Assembly (NCBI RefSeq): GCF_004349195.1
Contig: NZ_SMLG01000004.1
Location: 124,001 to 188,000 of the forward strand
Length of the DNA stretch: 64,000 nucleotides
Source of the DNA: Flavobacterium rhamnosiphilum
Lineage (GTDB): Bacteria; Bacteroidota; Bacteroidia; Flavobacteriales; Flavobacteriaceae
Direction of reading: 5' to 3'
This document shows, piece after piece, positions 1 to 9,010 of this stretch. Positions within the stretch are counted from its first letter, which is position 1, and every line of letters begins with the position of its first letter. The notes below the pieces were generated by a model. It had not been told where the DNA came from and made no database searches. It saw only the letters and a list, made by a program, of their open reading frames with translations. The translations under genes were made by a program, and so were the position numbers.

Positions 1-1
1 T

Positions 2-802
2 TGGGAAATAGTCAAAAATATAAAACTACTTCAAATTTTTAAAGACGCAAAGTCTTTACCTCTAAAGGAATATGATGTGGTCATTAATGATTTTGATTCT
101 ATAACTTCTCTAGCATGTAAATTACAAAAAGTCGATTCGGTTCAGTTTGGACATCAAGCCAGTTTTGTTTCAGAATTAACACCAAGACCTGAGAAGAAAA
201 GTCTTTTGGGAGAGACAATTTTTAAGCATTATGCACCGTCTCCAAAATATATTGGGTTGCATTTTGAGCGGTATGATTCTTTTATTCTTCCTCCAATAAT
301 TAAAAATGAAATTGTACAAGCAGTCCCAAAAGATTTAAAACACATAACGGTTTATCTTCCTTCTTTTGATAAAGATTGTTTAGAAAAAGCTTTTAATACG
401 CTTGCTGAACAGGAGTTTCATTGGTTTTTGAACGATGTAAAGTTCAAGCACAGAGTGGGAAATGTAACTTACTATCCTGTAAATCAAAATTATTTTAATG
501 AGAGCTTGATCACTTGTCATGGTATTATTACTGGAGGTGGATTTGAAACGCCTGCCGAAGCATTATACCTAAGAAAAAAAGTACTTAGTATTCCCATATT
601 AAATCATTATGAACAGGAATGTAATGCAGCTGCCTTAAAAAAATTAGGAGTGCCAGTTATTTATGAAGTAGGAAAAAAATTTGAATTAATCATTGAAAAC
701 TGGTTGAATTCGGATACTCAAATTCCAACAATACAGGCTAATAATATACCGGAAACTCTGCAGTTTTTATTTGATACCTATAAAGATACTACTGTAAAAT
801 AA
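2..802 (+). CDS. Glycosyltransferase-like protein (5' end outside window)
   Basis: The reading frame is open to the left edge with no convincing start: a GTG at 77 is possible, but codons upstream of it are also coding-like, so I treat the gene as truncated by the window. The visible part resembles the C-terminal, nucleotide-sugar-binding half of GT-B fold glycosyltransferases. The best mark is the glycine-rich stretch TGGGFETPAEALYLRKK followed by SIPILNHYEQECNA, the usual donor-site pattern in which the enzyme finds the substrate and then checks for other bound copies. No membrane segment is seen. The substrate cannot be told. About 345 bp of non-coding DNA separate it from the next gene, so the two are probably not co-transcribed. 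Confidence 0.65.
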   Translation, partial: WEIVKNIKLLQIFKDAKSLPLKEYDVVINDFDSITSLACKLQKVDSVQFGHQASFVSELTPRPEKKSLLGETIFKHYAPSPKYIGLHFERYDSFILPPIIKNEIVQAVPKDLKHITVYLPSFDKDCLEKAFNTLAEQEFHWFLNDVKFKHRVGNVTYYPVNQNYFNESLITCHGIITGGGFETPAEALYLRKKVLSIPILNHYEQECNAAALKKLGVPVIYEVGKKFELIIENWLNSDTQIPTIQANNIPETLQFLFDTYKDTTVK

Positions 803-1147
803 TTTTTTTAATCTATTGATATTATTTTAAAAGATTTATTTATGCTGTATTTTTATTTGAAATTTAGAAAGACCAGCGGAATTTACTTTATAATTTAAAC
901 GGATCTTTACTATATATAAATTTCCAGAAAACGATATGATAATACTAGGTTGATGTTTGAAGTATCAGGACAATATTTGCATCAGATACTTTTGATCCTA
1001 TCGAAATATAAAATAGATAGCTTTATATAGTTTAATTAATTTGGATTAATAAAAGAGTTGCACTACAATTCATTTATTTTTATTTTTAACAAAATATAGA
1101 AGGCAATTGTTTTTGTATTTAGTACTAAAACACAAACACATCATTAT
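803..1147. other. Intergenic region, no gene seen
   Basis: Very AT-rich and without a supported reading frame. The only structure noticed is a weak hairpin, AAGTATC at 960-966 with GATACTT at 985-991. It should contain the promoter of the lipoprotein gene at 1148, but no clear TAnnTTTG element was found. Confidence 0.5.
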
Positions 1148-3961
1148 ATGAAATTCATGAAAATAATCAGTTGCTTAATGCTAATCATCCTTTTTGCTGC
1201 TTGTGGCGTTAAAAACGGCACAGCAAATAAGCCTTTGTGGGTGATATCCTCACCTAGTGGTGATCAGATAACGAAAATTGATAAAACCGGAAAAACGGTA
1301 ATTCCCAACGGTCGATTTATTACTCCTGCCGGAAAAAATATTAGTACTGCACCTCATCCATATGGATTAACCTTAAGTCCAAATGGTAAAATTGCAGTTA
1401 CTGCTAATTCAGGAACTAATCCTCTATCGATTACCATTATTCGGGATATTTTATCCGATCATCCCGAAGTACAACAAGTTCCTCCGGGGCCGGCTACCGA
1501 TAAAGGGGTATTGGCTTCGGTATTTATGGGTTTAGCAATTGCACCTGATAATAAAACGATATATGTTGCTGGCGGACAAGAGAATAAAGTATATTTATTT
1601 GATGCCCAATCCGGTGTAAAAAAAGACTCTATAGATTGCTCCTTTAGTGCTGAAGGGATTGATTATCGTCATGGTTATATTGGAGATATGAAGTTGTCGA
1701 AAGACGGTAAAACTTTGTATGCTGTCGATCAAATAGGTTTCAGAATGGTGATTCTGAATACCGAGACTAAAAAGCTGTCACATTCTGTTCCTGTAGGACG
1801 CTATCCGTTTGGAATTTGTCTGTCGCCAGACGAAAAAAAGGCGTATGTTGCTAATGTGGGCATGTTTGAATATTCTTATATTAAAGAAAGTAACGAAAAA
1901 GACGCTAAGATAAAACCAGTTGGTTTTCCGGCTTTTGCGTATGGTTCCAAAGAAATGCAAACGGGCATCCAGAACGATACTATAGCCATTAAAGGTTTAG
2001 GAGAACTTAATGCGATTGATGCTTTTTCGATTTTTGCCATCAATCTTGAAGATACTTTACAGCCAAAAGTTACAGCCAAAATTAAAACCGGACATTTGGT
2101 AGGTGCATTAATAGAGGGTATTCCAGCAGTAGGAGGTTCCAGTCCCAACTCAATTGTAGCGACTGATGATTATGTTTTTGTTAGTAATGGAACGAATGAT
2201 AATATTTCGGTTATTTCTATTGCCAAGGATGCTGTGGTGAATACCATTGCACTGAAACCAGATAGCAGAGTGAAGCAATTTCGTGGTGTAATTCCTTTTG
2301 GTTTGGCTTTAAGCCCCGATCAAAAACGCTTGTATGTGGCTGAATCAGGTATAAATGCTGTGGGTGTTATCAATGTAGCGGATCAAAAAGTTTTAGGACA
2401 TATTCCAACGGCTTGGTTTCCCTCAAAAATTGAAGTCAGCAAGGATGGTGAAAAACTGATTATTGCCAATGCCAAAGGATTTGGAAGTGGTCCTAATGGC
2501 GGAGCAGCTTTTAAATTGGGCTCTGATGGAAGTTACATCGGATCTTTGATGAAAGGGACGGTCCAAATCGTTGCTATTCCCAAAGACGAACAATTGAAGG
2601 AGATGACCAAACAAGTTATTTCCAATAACTTTCAATTCACGAATGTAACAGATTCTGTTTTTAAAAACAGAGCTAATAATCCTATCCCATTATATCCTGG
2701 AGCGCAAGAAAGTCCGATAAAGCATATTGTATTTATATCAAAAGAGAATAGAACCTATGATGAAGTTTTTGGACAACTAAAGAAAGGTAACGGAGATTCC
2801 ACTTTAGCACGTTATGGTGAAAACGCTTCATTTTCAAACCGAAAAAAAACCGATTCCATTGCTAATACTACTGTTATGCCTAACCATTTGGCTTTAGCCA
2901 GACAATTCAGCATTTCAGATAATTTTTATGTAGATGCAGATGTTTCTGCAGATGGTCACCGTTGGTTGGTAAATACATACCCCAATGAATGGTGTGAAAC
3001 TGCTACAGCAGCCAGTTATGGTGGTAACCGAGACTTTAAAGAAAACTCAAAAGCACCTGGATTTTTTGGTATGAATGGAGCGGCAGGAGCCATTTATCCG
3101 GAAGATTATAATGAAGCAGGTTCTATGTGGGATCATTTGGCACGCCATAATGTTGACTTCTATAATTTTGGTTTTAGCATTATGTTTGAGCCAGCATTAT
3201 ATAAAGCAGAATTTAAATACACGGGTATACAGCAATTTGTCAATTTTCCAATGCCACAACCCTTATTTGAAAGGACTTCTAAAATGTATCCCACTTATAA
3301 TACTGCCATACCAGATCAATTCAGAATTGACCAATTTATAAAAGAATTTAATGCGAAATGGATGAATGGAAAAGGAATCATGCCTTCATTTTCAACAGTT
3401 ATTATTCCAAATGACCATGGAGCAGATGATCGCCCTGAAGCTGGATATCCTTTTAGAGAAAGTTACATGGCTGATAATGATTTGGCAGTTGGTAGAATTG
3501 TAGAATATCTATCTCATACACCCTATTGGAAGAACATGTTAATTGTGATTACTGAAGATGATGCACAAAACGGAGTCGACCATGTTGATGCACATCGTAG
3601 TATACTGATGGTTATTTCTCCTTGGATAAAAAAAGATTATGTAGGGCATCAACATTATAGTTTTGGTAGCTTGTTTAAATCGTTTTGGAATATTCTCAGC
3701 ATGCCCTATTTGAATCAGTATGATGCTGGAGCGACAGATTTAAGTGATCTTTTTACAACTATACCAAATTACAAACCATACAATGCTTTAGAAGTTAATC
3801 CTAAAGTTTTTGATCCTCAAAAAGCATTAGATCCTTTTGATGAAAAATTCAATTGGAAAGCACTTAAAGATGCACCAAAAATTGATAATGTGGAGGATAT
3901 GTTTCGCGATAGTAAAGAACAAGATGCTTATCGTTTACAAAATAGGGAGAAAAAGCAATAA
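1148..3961 (+). CDS. Bifunctional YncE-like beta-propeller / phosphoesterase lipoprotein
   Basis: A 937-residue lipoprotein: hydrophobic leader and lipobox LFAAC with the lipidated Cys at residue 19. Residues of about 60-450 contain repeated propeller strands of the YVTN/YncE type (for example LALSPDQKRLYVAESG and LSPDEKKAYVANVG). Residues of about 520-860 form a phosphoesterase domain (PF04185, the family of phospholipase C-like enzymes), with the entry motif ISKENRTYDEVFG near 525 and the metal-ligand region ITEDDAQNGVDHVDAHRS near 801. Members hydrolyse phosphate mono- or diesters; the substrate here is unknown. It probably sits in the outer membrane or at the cell surface. A strong hairpin terminator follows, so it is transcribed apart from the SusC operon downstream, although both could serve release and uptake of a phosphorus compound. 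Confidence 0.85.
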   Translation: MKFMKIISCLMLIILFAACGVKNGTANKPLWVISSPSGDQITKIDKTGKTVIPNGRFITPAGKNISTAPHPYGLTLSPNGKIAVTANSGTNPLSITIIRDILSDHPEVQQVPPGPATDKGVLASVFMGLAIAPDNKTIYVAGGQENKVYLFDAQSGVKKDSIDCSFSAEGIDYRHGYIGDMKLSKDGKTLYAVDQIGFRMVILNTETKKLSHSVPVGRYPFGICLSPDEKKAYVANVGMFEYSYIKESNEKDAKIKPVGFPAFAYGSKEMQTGIQNDTIAIKGLGELNAIDAFSIFAINLEDTLQPKVTAKIKTGHLVGALIEGIPAVGGSSPNSIVATDDYVFVSNGTNDNISVISIAKDAVVNTIALKPDSRVKQFRGVIPFGLALSPDQKRLYVAESGINAVGVINVADQKVLGHIPTAWFPSKIEVSKDGEKLIIANAKGFGSGPNGGAAFKLGSDGSYIGSLMKGTVQIVAIPKDEQLKEMTKQVISNNFQFTNVTDSVFKNRANNPIPLYPGAQESPIKHIVFISKENRTYDEVFGQLKKGNGDSTLARYGENASFSNRKKTDSIANTTVMPNHLALARQFSISDNFYVDADVSADGHRWLVNTYPNEWCETATAASYGGNRDFKENSKAPGFFGMNGAAGAIYPEDYNEAGSMWDHLARHNVDFYNFGFSIMFEPALYKAEFKYTGIQQFVNFPMPQPLFERTSKMYPTYNTAIPDQFRIDQFIKEFNAKWMNGKGIMPSFSTVIIPNDHGADDRPEAGYPFRESYMADNDLAVGRIVEYLSHTPYWKNMLIVITEDDAQNGVDHVDAHRSILMVISPWIKKDYVGHQHYSFGSLFKSFWNILSMPYLNQYDAGATDLSDLFTTIPNYKPYNALEVNPKVFDPQKALDPFDEKFNWKALKDAPKIDNVEDMFRDSKEQDAYRLQNREKKQ

Positions 3962-3992
3962 TATTTATTTAATGATTATTTCTTCCTAACTG

Positions 3993-4038
3993 CAAGACCC
4001 GCTACATTATTCTTCATAAGAATAATGTAGGGGTCTTG
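3993..4038. terminator. Long hairpin terminator after the phosphoesterase gene
   Basis: An inverted repeat begins CAAGACC at 3993 and ends GGTCTTG at 4038, with a nearly complete stem of about 20 bp through CTACATTATTCTT. It lies 32 bp after the stop codon and is followed by TGTGTTTTGTT. Confidence 0.75.
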
Positions 4039-4249
4039 TGTGTTTTGTTATAAAAAAATCAATTATCATATCCTTATATAAATCAGGCTGCACTTCTAAA
4101 ATTATCAGTTCTGATTTCAAAGTTGTTTTATTTTTCGAGATATACCAACTTGTTTATCAACTTTATTAAGCCTCTTTTTCTTCATCAGTTTACATTCAAT
4201 TAATGAAACAATAAACTCTTGTTAAAGATTTCTTAAAATTAAAAAGTTA

Positions 4250-4310
4250 ACTAATAGTAAATATTTTATCAAATTTGCCTCGTAAAATTTACTAATAGTA
4301 ACTATTTAAT
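4250..4310 (+). promoter_or_regulatory. Pair of 20-bp direct repeats upstream of the SusC gene
   Basis: The sequence at 4250-4269 (starting ACTAATAGTAA) recurs at 4291-4310 with 18 of 20 bases identical, a register of 41 bp or about four helical turns. The second copy ends 7 bp before the SusC start codon. AAATTTG at 4271-4277 lies between the copies and could be a degenerate -7 element (consensus TAnnTTTG). TTAAA/TTAAC motifs at 4222, 4233 and 4247 lie just upstream. The arrangement looks like a binding site for a dimeric regulator; which one is not known. Confidence 0.45.
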
Positions 4311-4316
4311 TATCTG

Positions 4317-7300
4317 ATGAAAAATTTGAAAACTGTAATGAATTTATTATTGATGTTTACTACATCTCTAATTTTTGCACAAACAACCACATTTAAAGGT
4401 AAAGTGGTTGATGAACAAAACGTATCACTGCCAGGAGCAACCATCCTTATTAAAGGAAAAGCCACTGGTGTAGGAACTGATATGAATGGTAACTTTGAAA
4501 TTGAATTGCCAAAAGGAAATGAAATTCTTACGGTTTCTTATCTGGGTTATTTGACTGTAGATTTTAATGCTGCAAATAAGCAAAGGGCAGTAATCGTTCT
4601 GATGGCAGATTCTCAAAATTTAAATGAAGTAGTTGTAACTGCTTTAGGGATTAAAAAGGAAAAAAAGAAATTGAGTTATTCTGTTCAAGAAGTTGAAGGA
4701 GATTTAGCAAAAGGCAGAGATGCTAATGTTATGAACTCGCTTTCGGGTAAAGTATCCGGTTTAATTGTAGCGGCATCATCAGAATTTTTTAGTAGTCCAA
4801 AATTATATTTACGCGGTAAGAGCCCACTTGTGGTTGTGGATGGTGTTCCGTTAGGGACAGACACCTATAATATCAGTCCAGATGATATAGAAAGTATTAA
4901 TGTATTAAAAGGAGCAAATGCTGCTGCATTATACGGTTCTGTGGGTGGTAACGGCGCTGTGCAAATAACGACCAAAAGAGGAACTAAAAACAAGAAAGGT
5001 TTTGTAGTAGAATATAATAATAATTCTATATTTCAAGGAGGATACAATGCAATTCCTAGAACACAAAATTCGTATGGACCTGGGTCGTATGGTAATTATG
5101 CTTTTGTAGATGGTAAAGGCGGGGGAATAAATGATGCGGATTATGATCAATGGGGACCAAGATTTGACGGACAATTAATTACTCAATATGATAGTCCATT
5201 AGATTCACAAGGAAACAGAGTTGCGACACCATGGCTGGCAAGAGGGAAAAATAACTTTGAAAACTTCATGGAAAATGGTTTGTTAGTTACAAATAACATA
5301 GCCTTGGCCTCCACATTTGAAAAGGGAAATATTAGATTCTCCATATCAAATACACATCAAAAAGGGATTAATCCGAATACTAAATTAAATATTTACAACT
5401 ACAATTTAAGCGGAAGATATAACCTAAGCGATAAAACATGGGTGGATGCCAGTTCTAATTTTAATTTTCAAACCTCACCTAATAATCCAAATGTTGAATA
5501 CGGTCCTAACAGTTATTTATACAACATGCTGATTTGGGGTGGAGCCGATTATGATGTTAGAGATTTGAGAAATTACTGGCAAGAAGGAAAAGAAGGTTTA
5601 CAACAAATAAACTTTGAATACCAACGCTACAATAATCCTTATTTTATGGCTTACGAATGGCTTAGAGGATATTATAAAAATGATTATTCAGGACAAGTTA
5701 GTTTGAATCATAAGTTTAATAATGACTTTGATGTGATATTAAGAACTAATATGGCGTTGAGTAACTTGTTTAGAGATGAAAAATTCCCGTATTCCATGAC
5801 TACTTATGGAAGAGAAAAAGCCCAAGGGGATTATAAGGAGCAATACGATTATAAGTTCAAAAACTATTCGGATTTAATGTTGAATTATACTAAAACGATT
5901 CATGATTTTGGTGTTAAGGCTACGTTGGGAGCAAACATTAATACGGAGAAATACAGAAATTCATATGCGACTACCAACTATTTAATCATACCTGGATTGT
6001 ATACCTTGAGTAACAGTCAAACTCCGGTGCAACCTACTAATTATAAAAGCCATTTTGAAACCTACAGCTGGTATGGTTCGTTAGATTTATCGTATAAATC
6101 ATTCCTTTTTTTAGGAGCGACAGGAAGGTTTGATACTGATTCCAGATTACCGGAACAAAACAATACGTTCTTTTATCCTTCTGTAGGTGTGAGTGCGGTA
6201 TTAAGTGAGGTGATTGACATTCCTTTAGTAGATTTCTTGAAAGTGAGAAGTTCTTATGCAAAGGTAGGTGGTTCATTAGATATTTACGGTAATCAAGATA
6301 CGTATAGATTAAGAGATCCTTTTACAATTAATGGATCAACTTATAGTGCGGCGTATGTTGGAGAGGTTTTATCCAATAGTAATTTAGAACCTGCTTTTAA
6401 CTCTTCTATAGAATTTGGTTTAGAAACCAGAATGCTTAAAAACAGATTAGGATTTGATGTAACGTATTATGAAAATACAAACGGACCACAAATCTTTGAC
6501 TTAAGATATTCTGAAACATCCGGATATCTTGGAAGTAAAGAAAATGGAATTACAACTAAAACAAAAGGTGTAGAGGTTTCTTTATTTGTTAAACCAGTAA
6601 AAAGCGAAAATTTTAATTGGAACTTCAATCTAAACTGGTCAACTTATAAAGAGTATCTGCAAGAAGTTTATGCAGGTATAGAAAATAATGGAAGAATTAA
6701 AATTGGTGAACGTGTTGATGGATTCTATATCAATGATTTTATGAGAACTAATGACGGAACTCTAATTGTAGGCAGTAATGGTAAGCCTTTAGTAAATTCA
6801 TACCAGACTAAAGTAGGGTATAAAGCGCCTGATTGGGCATTGGGTGTTACGAATAATGTCAGCTATAAAAACCTTGCCTTGAACTTCACTTTTGACGGAA
6901 GATATGGTGGAAAAATAGAGAATTATGTAAACCGTAAAATGTGGCAAAGTGGTAGACATGAATGGAGCGATACGCCAGAAAGAGCGAATGATGTACAAGG
7001 TGTTAAATCGTATGTAACGGATGGAGTTGTGATAACCGGAGGAGAATTAGTAACAGACGGTCAAGGAAATGTATTGTCAGATTCAAGAACTTTTGCACCC
7101 AATACAACCAAAATGTATTATCAGGATTACGCTAAAGCCTATCACGGAAATGTTGCTGCCAATATTATAGATAAAACCTTTTTTAAACTTAGAGAAGTGA
7201 GTATTACCTATAATTTTCCTAAATCATTTCTGAAAAAATCATTCATCAATGACGCTTCTATTTCATTGATAGGAAGGGATTTATTGTATTTTTCTAAAAA

Positions 7301-7400
7301 CAAAAACATTGATTTAGATCAGTTTCTTAATGAAGGTTCTTCTCCTTTACAAACGCCTACAGTAAAAAGTTATGGTCTTAACTTAAACTTTAAATTCTAA
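4317..7400 (+). CDS. SusC/RagA-family TonB-dependent outer-membrane receptor
   Basis: A 1027-residue protein, normal for SusC-like receptors. A signal peptide ends near residue 22 (IFAQ). Residues 25-105 form a carboxypeptidase-regulatory-like domain (FKGKVVDEQNVSLPGATI). A TonB plug follows at about 105-225, containing LYLRGKSPLVVVDGVP and ESINVLKGANAAALYG. The remaining 800 residues form a beta-barrel ending in phenylalanine (NLNFKF). SusC proteins import oligomers or large ligands together with a SusD lid. The SusD partner is 11 bp downstream and the rest of the operon encodes phosphonate-type enzymes, so the ligand is probably not an ordinary glycan. It is likely controlled by the direct repeats just upstream. 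Confidence 0.95.
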   Translation: MKNLKTVMNLLLMFTTSLIFAQTTTFKGKVVDEQNVSLPGATILIKGKATGVGTDMNGNFEIELPKGNEILTVSYLGYLTVDFNAANKQRAVIVLMADSQNLNEVVVTALGIKKEKKKLSYSVQEVEGDLAKGRDANVMNSLSGKVSGLIVAASSEFFSSPKLYLRGKSPLVVVDGVPLGTDTYNISPDDIESINVLKGANAAALYGSVGGNGAVQITTKRGTKNKKGFVVEYNNNSIFQGGYNAIPRTQNSYGPGSYGNYAFVDGKGGGINDADYDQWGPRFDGQLITQYDSPLDSQGNRVATPWLARGKNNFENFMENGLLVTNNIALASTFEKGNIRFSISNTHQKGINPNTKLNIYNYNLSGRYNLSDKTWVDASSNFNFQTSPNNPNVEYGPNSYLYNMLIWGGADYDVRDLRNYWQEGKEGLQQINFEYQRYNNPYFMAYEWLRGYYKNDYSGQVSLNHKFNNDFDVILRTNMALSNLFRDEKFPYSMTTYGREKAQGDYKEQYDYKFKNYSDLMLNYTKTIHDFGVKATLGANINTEKYRNSYATTNYLIIPGLYTLSNSQTPVQPTNYKSHFETYSWYGSLDLSYKSFLFLGATGRFDTDSRLPEQNNTFFYPSVGVSAVLSEVIDIPLVDFLKVRSSYAKVGGSLDIYGNQDTYRLRDPFTINGSTYSAAYVGEVLSNSNLEPAFNSSIEFGLETRMLKNRLGFDVTYYENTNGPQIFDLRYSETSGYLGSKENGITTKTKGVEVSLFVKPVKSENFNWNFNLNWSTYKEYLQEVYAGIENNGRIKIGERVDGFYINDFMRTNDGTLIVGSNGKPLVNSYQTKVGYKAPDWALGVTNNVSYKNLALNFTFDGRYGGKIENYVNRKMWQSGRHEWSDTPERANDVQGVKSYVTDGVVITGGELVTDGQGNVLSDSRTFAPNTTKMYYQDYAKAYHGNVAANIIDKTFFKLREVSITYNFPKSFLKKSFINDASISLIGRDLLYFSKNKNIDLDQFLNEGSSPLQTPTVKSYGLNLNFKF

Positions 7401-7411
7401 AAAGAACAAAA

Positions 7412-8917
7412 ATGAAAACATTAAATATATATAAAAGCATACTGATTCTTGCACTGATTTTCTTGGTTAGTTCATGTACCAATTTTGATGAAATAACTGA
7501 TGATCCCAACCGAGCTACCAGTGTTCCTCCATCGATGTTATTATCTGAGGTGTTGCGGGTGATGAATAATGTAGGTGAAGAAGGGCCATGGTCAGAAGCT
7601 CAAAGAGATAATCAATTTTGGGCAATTTCTTTTGATTATTATGGAGATCAAGATTATAACTGGGGATCTGCTCCTTTCCGTTACACCACTTTGTCTAATG
7701 TTGAAGCAATGGAAAAAGAAGCTGCTAATTTAGATACCAAAAACAAGTATGGTGCCTTGGCTAAGTTTTTTAAAGCGTACTTTTTAGATTATATGTCTAA
7801 AAGAGTTGGGGATATCCCAATGTCCGAAGCTTTAAAAGCGAATACTGCTGAAAAAATTACACAGCCCAAATACGATAGTCAAAAAGCTGTATATGTTGAA
7901 ATATTATCCCTTCTTGAAGCGGCAAATACCCAAATCACATTGGCGCAGACCGAAGTTGGAACAGGAAATGTAGAAGGCGATTTTTTACATGAAGGTGATT
8001 TAAGCAAATGGCAAAAAACCATCAACGCCTTTCGTTTAAGAGTTTTAATTGGTTTGAGTAAAAAAACTACTGAATTAGATGTTGTCAGTCAATTCAATCA
8101 AGTGGTGTCTAATCCATCGAAGTATCCATTAATGGTGGGAATGGATGATAATTTGGCTTGTAATTTTTCAGATGAAAATGGAAATAATTACGAACTAAAC
8201 CCCAGTAATTATGGTTTCAATAGAAACAGAAATATTATGGGAGGCACTTATTTGGATATCTTAAAACTAAATAATGACCCTAGAATTTATATTGTTGCCG
8301 ACCCTGCGAAATTTTATTACAATGCAGCTGATCCATTAAACTTAAACGCTTATATCGCGGCGAACACAGGGGATGATCAAGGTGCTATGCAAGTAGCTTC
8401 GGATGAAGGAAAACTATCTTATCCTAGTGAGAAAAGATATTATAGCACTTACAAAGGAGAAGATTATATTTTAATTGGATATGCTGAGCAACAGTTTGTT
8501 ATTGCTGAGGCTATTAATAGAGGTTGGGTAACTGGCGATGCAGCCGCATACTACAATCAGGGAATCACAGCTTCTATGCAATTCTACTCTGTTTCAAATG
8601 CTGATGTTGCTACCTTTTTGGCCAGTTTAAACATGGTATACAAAGGAAATAACACGGCAGGTTTAGAGCAAATTCTTAGTCAAAAGTATGTTGCTTTTTT
8701 CCAAAATTCAGAAAGAGAATCGTATTTCAATTACAGAAGAACCGGTATTCCTGCATTTAATGTTGGACCAGCTAATAACAATGGAGGAAAAATACCGATG
8801 CGTTGGAAATACCCACAAGCTGAATTTGAAACCAATAAAACCAATGTTAATACTGCATTGACAAGTCAATATGGAGGATCAGATGATATCAATGCCAAAA
8901 TGTGGTTGTTAAAATAA
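7412..8917 (+). CDS. SusD/RagB-family ligand-binding outer-membrane lipoprotein
   Basis: A 501-residue lipoprotein with the lipobox LVSSC (lipidated Cys22). The start CTNFDEITDDPNRATSVPPSMLL is typical of the SusD-like_2 family (PF12771), whose members begin with an N(D)PN motif and are rich in TPR-like helices. The C-terminus contains the family-typical KYPQAEFETNKTNVNTAL segment. It acts as the lid and ligand-binding subunit of the SusC barrel encoded immediately upstream (11-bp gap, same operon). SusD-like_2 proteins are often found in loci that do not degrade polysaccharides, which fits the lack of any glycoside hydrolase here. Confidence 0.93.
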   Translation: MKTLNIYKSILILALIFLVSSCTNFDEITDDPNRATSVPPSMLLSEVLRVMNNVGEEGPWSEAQRDNQFWAISFDYYGDQDYNWGSAPFRYTTLSNVEAMEKEAANLDTKNKYGALAKFFKAYFLDYMSKRVGDIPMSEALKANTAEKITQPKYDSQKAVYVEILSLLEAANTQITLAQTEVGTGNVEGDFLHEGDLSKWQKTINAFRLRVLIGLSKKTTELDVVSQFNQVVSNPSKYPLMVGMDDNLACNFSDENGNNYELNPSNYGFNRNRNIMGGTYLDILKLNNDPRIYIVADPAKFYYNAADPLNLNAYIAANTGDDQGAMQVASDEGKLSYPSEKRYYSTYKGEDYILIGYAEQQFVIAEAINRGWVTGDAAAYYNQGITASMQFYSVSNADVATFLASLNMVYKGNNTAGLEQILSQKYVAFFQNSERESYFNYRRTGIPAFNVGPANNNGGKIPMRWKYPQAEFETNKTNVNTALTSQYGGSDDINAKMWLLK

Positions 8918-8923
8918 TCCACA

Positions 8924-9010
8924 ATGAATTCTACAAAATATTTTATCATGGCTATAGGGATATTTTCCCTATGGTCTTGTACTACTACATCAAAAAATAA
9001 AATAAAATGA
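8924..9010 (+). CDS. Mini-lipoprotein of 28 residues, ATGA-coupled to next gene
   Basis: A small reading frame begins with ATG 7 bp after the SusD stop and ends in a TGA that overlaps the ATG of the next gene (ATGA at 9007-9010). The product is a basic start (MNSTKY), a hydrophobic stretch (FIMAIGIFSLW) and a lipobox LWSC with Cys19, then only nine residues (TTTSKNKIK). A complete lipoprotein signal in frame, the ATGA coupling and its place in a compact operon argue for real translation. It could be a true micro-lipoprotein, a translation-coupling leader, or the remnant of a longer lipoprotein. I found no known family for it. Confidence 0.5.
   Translation: MNSTKYFIMAIGIFSLWSCTTTSKNKIK

Noticed and set aside
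1778..2635. Several minus-strand frames of 60-90 codons inside the phosphoesterase gene
   Set aside because: They overlap a clearly coding gene, have no start-site support and no family resemblance.
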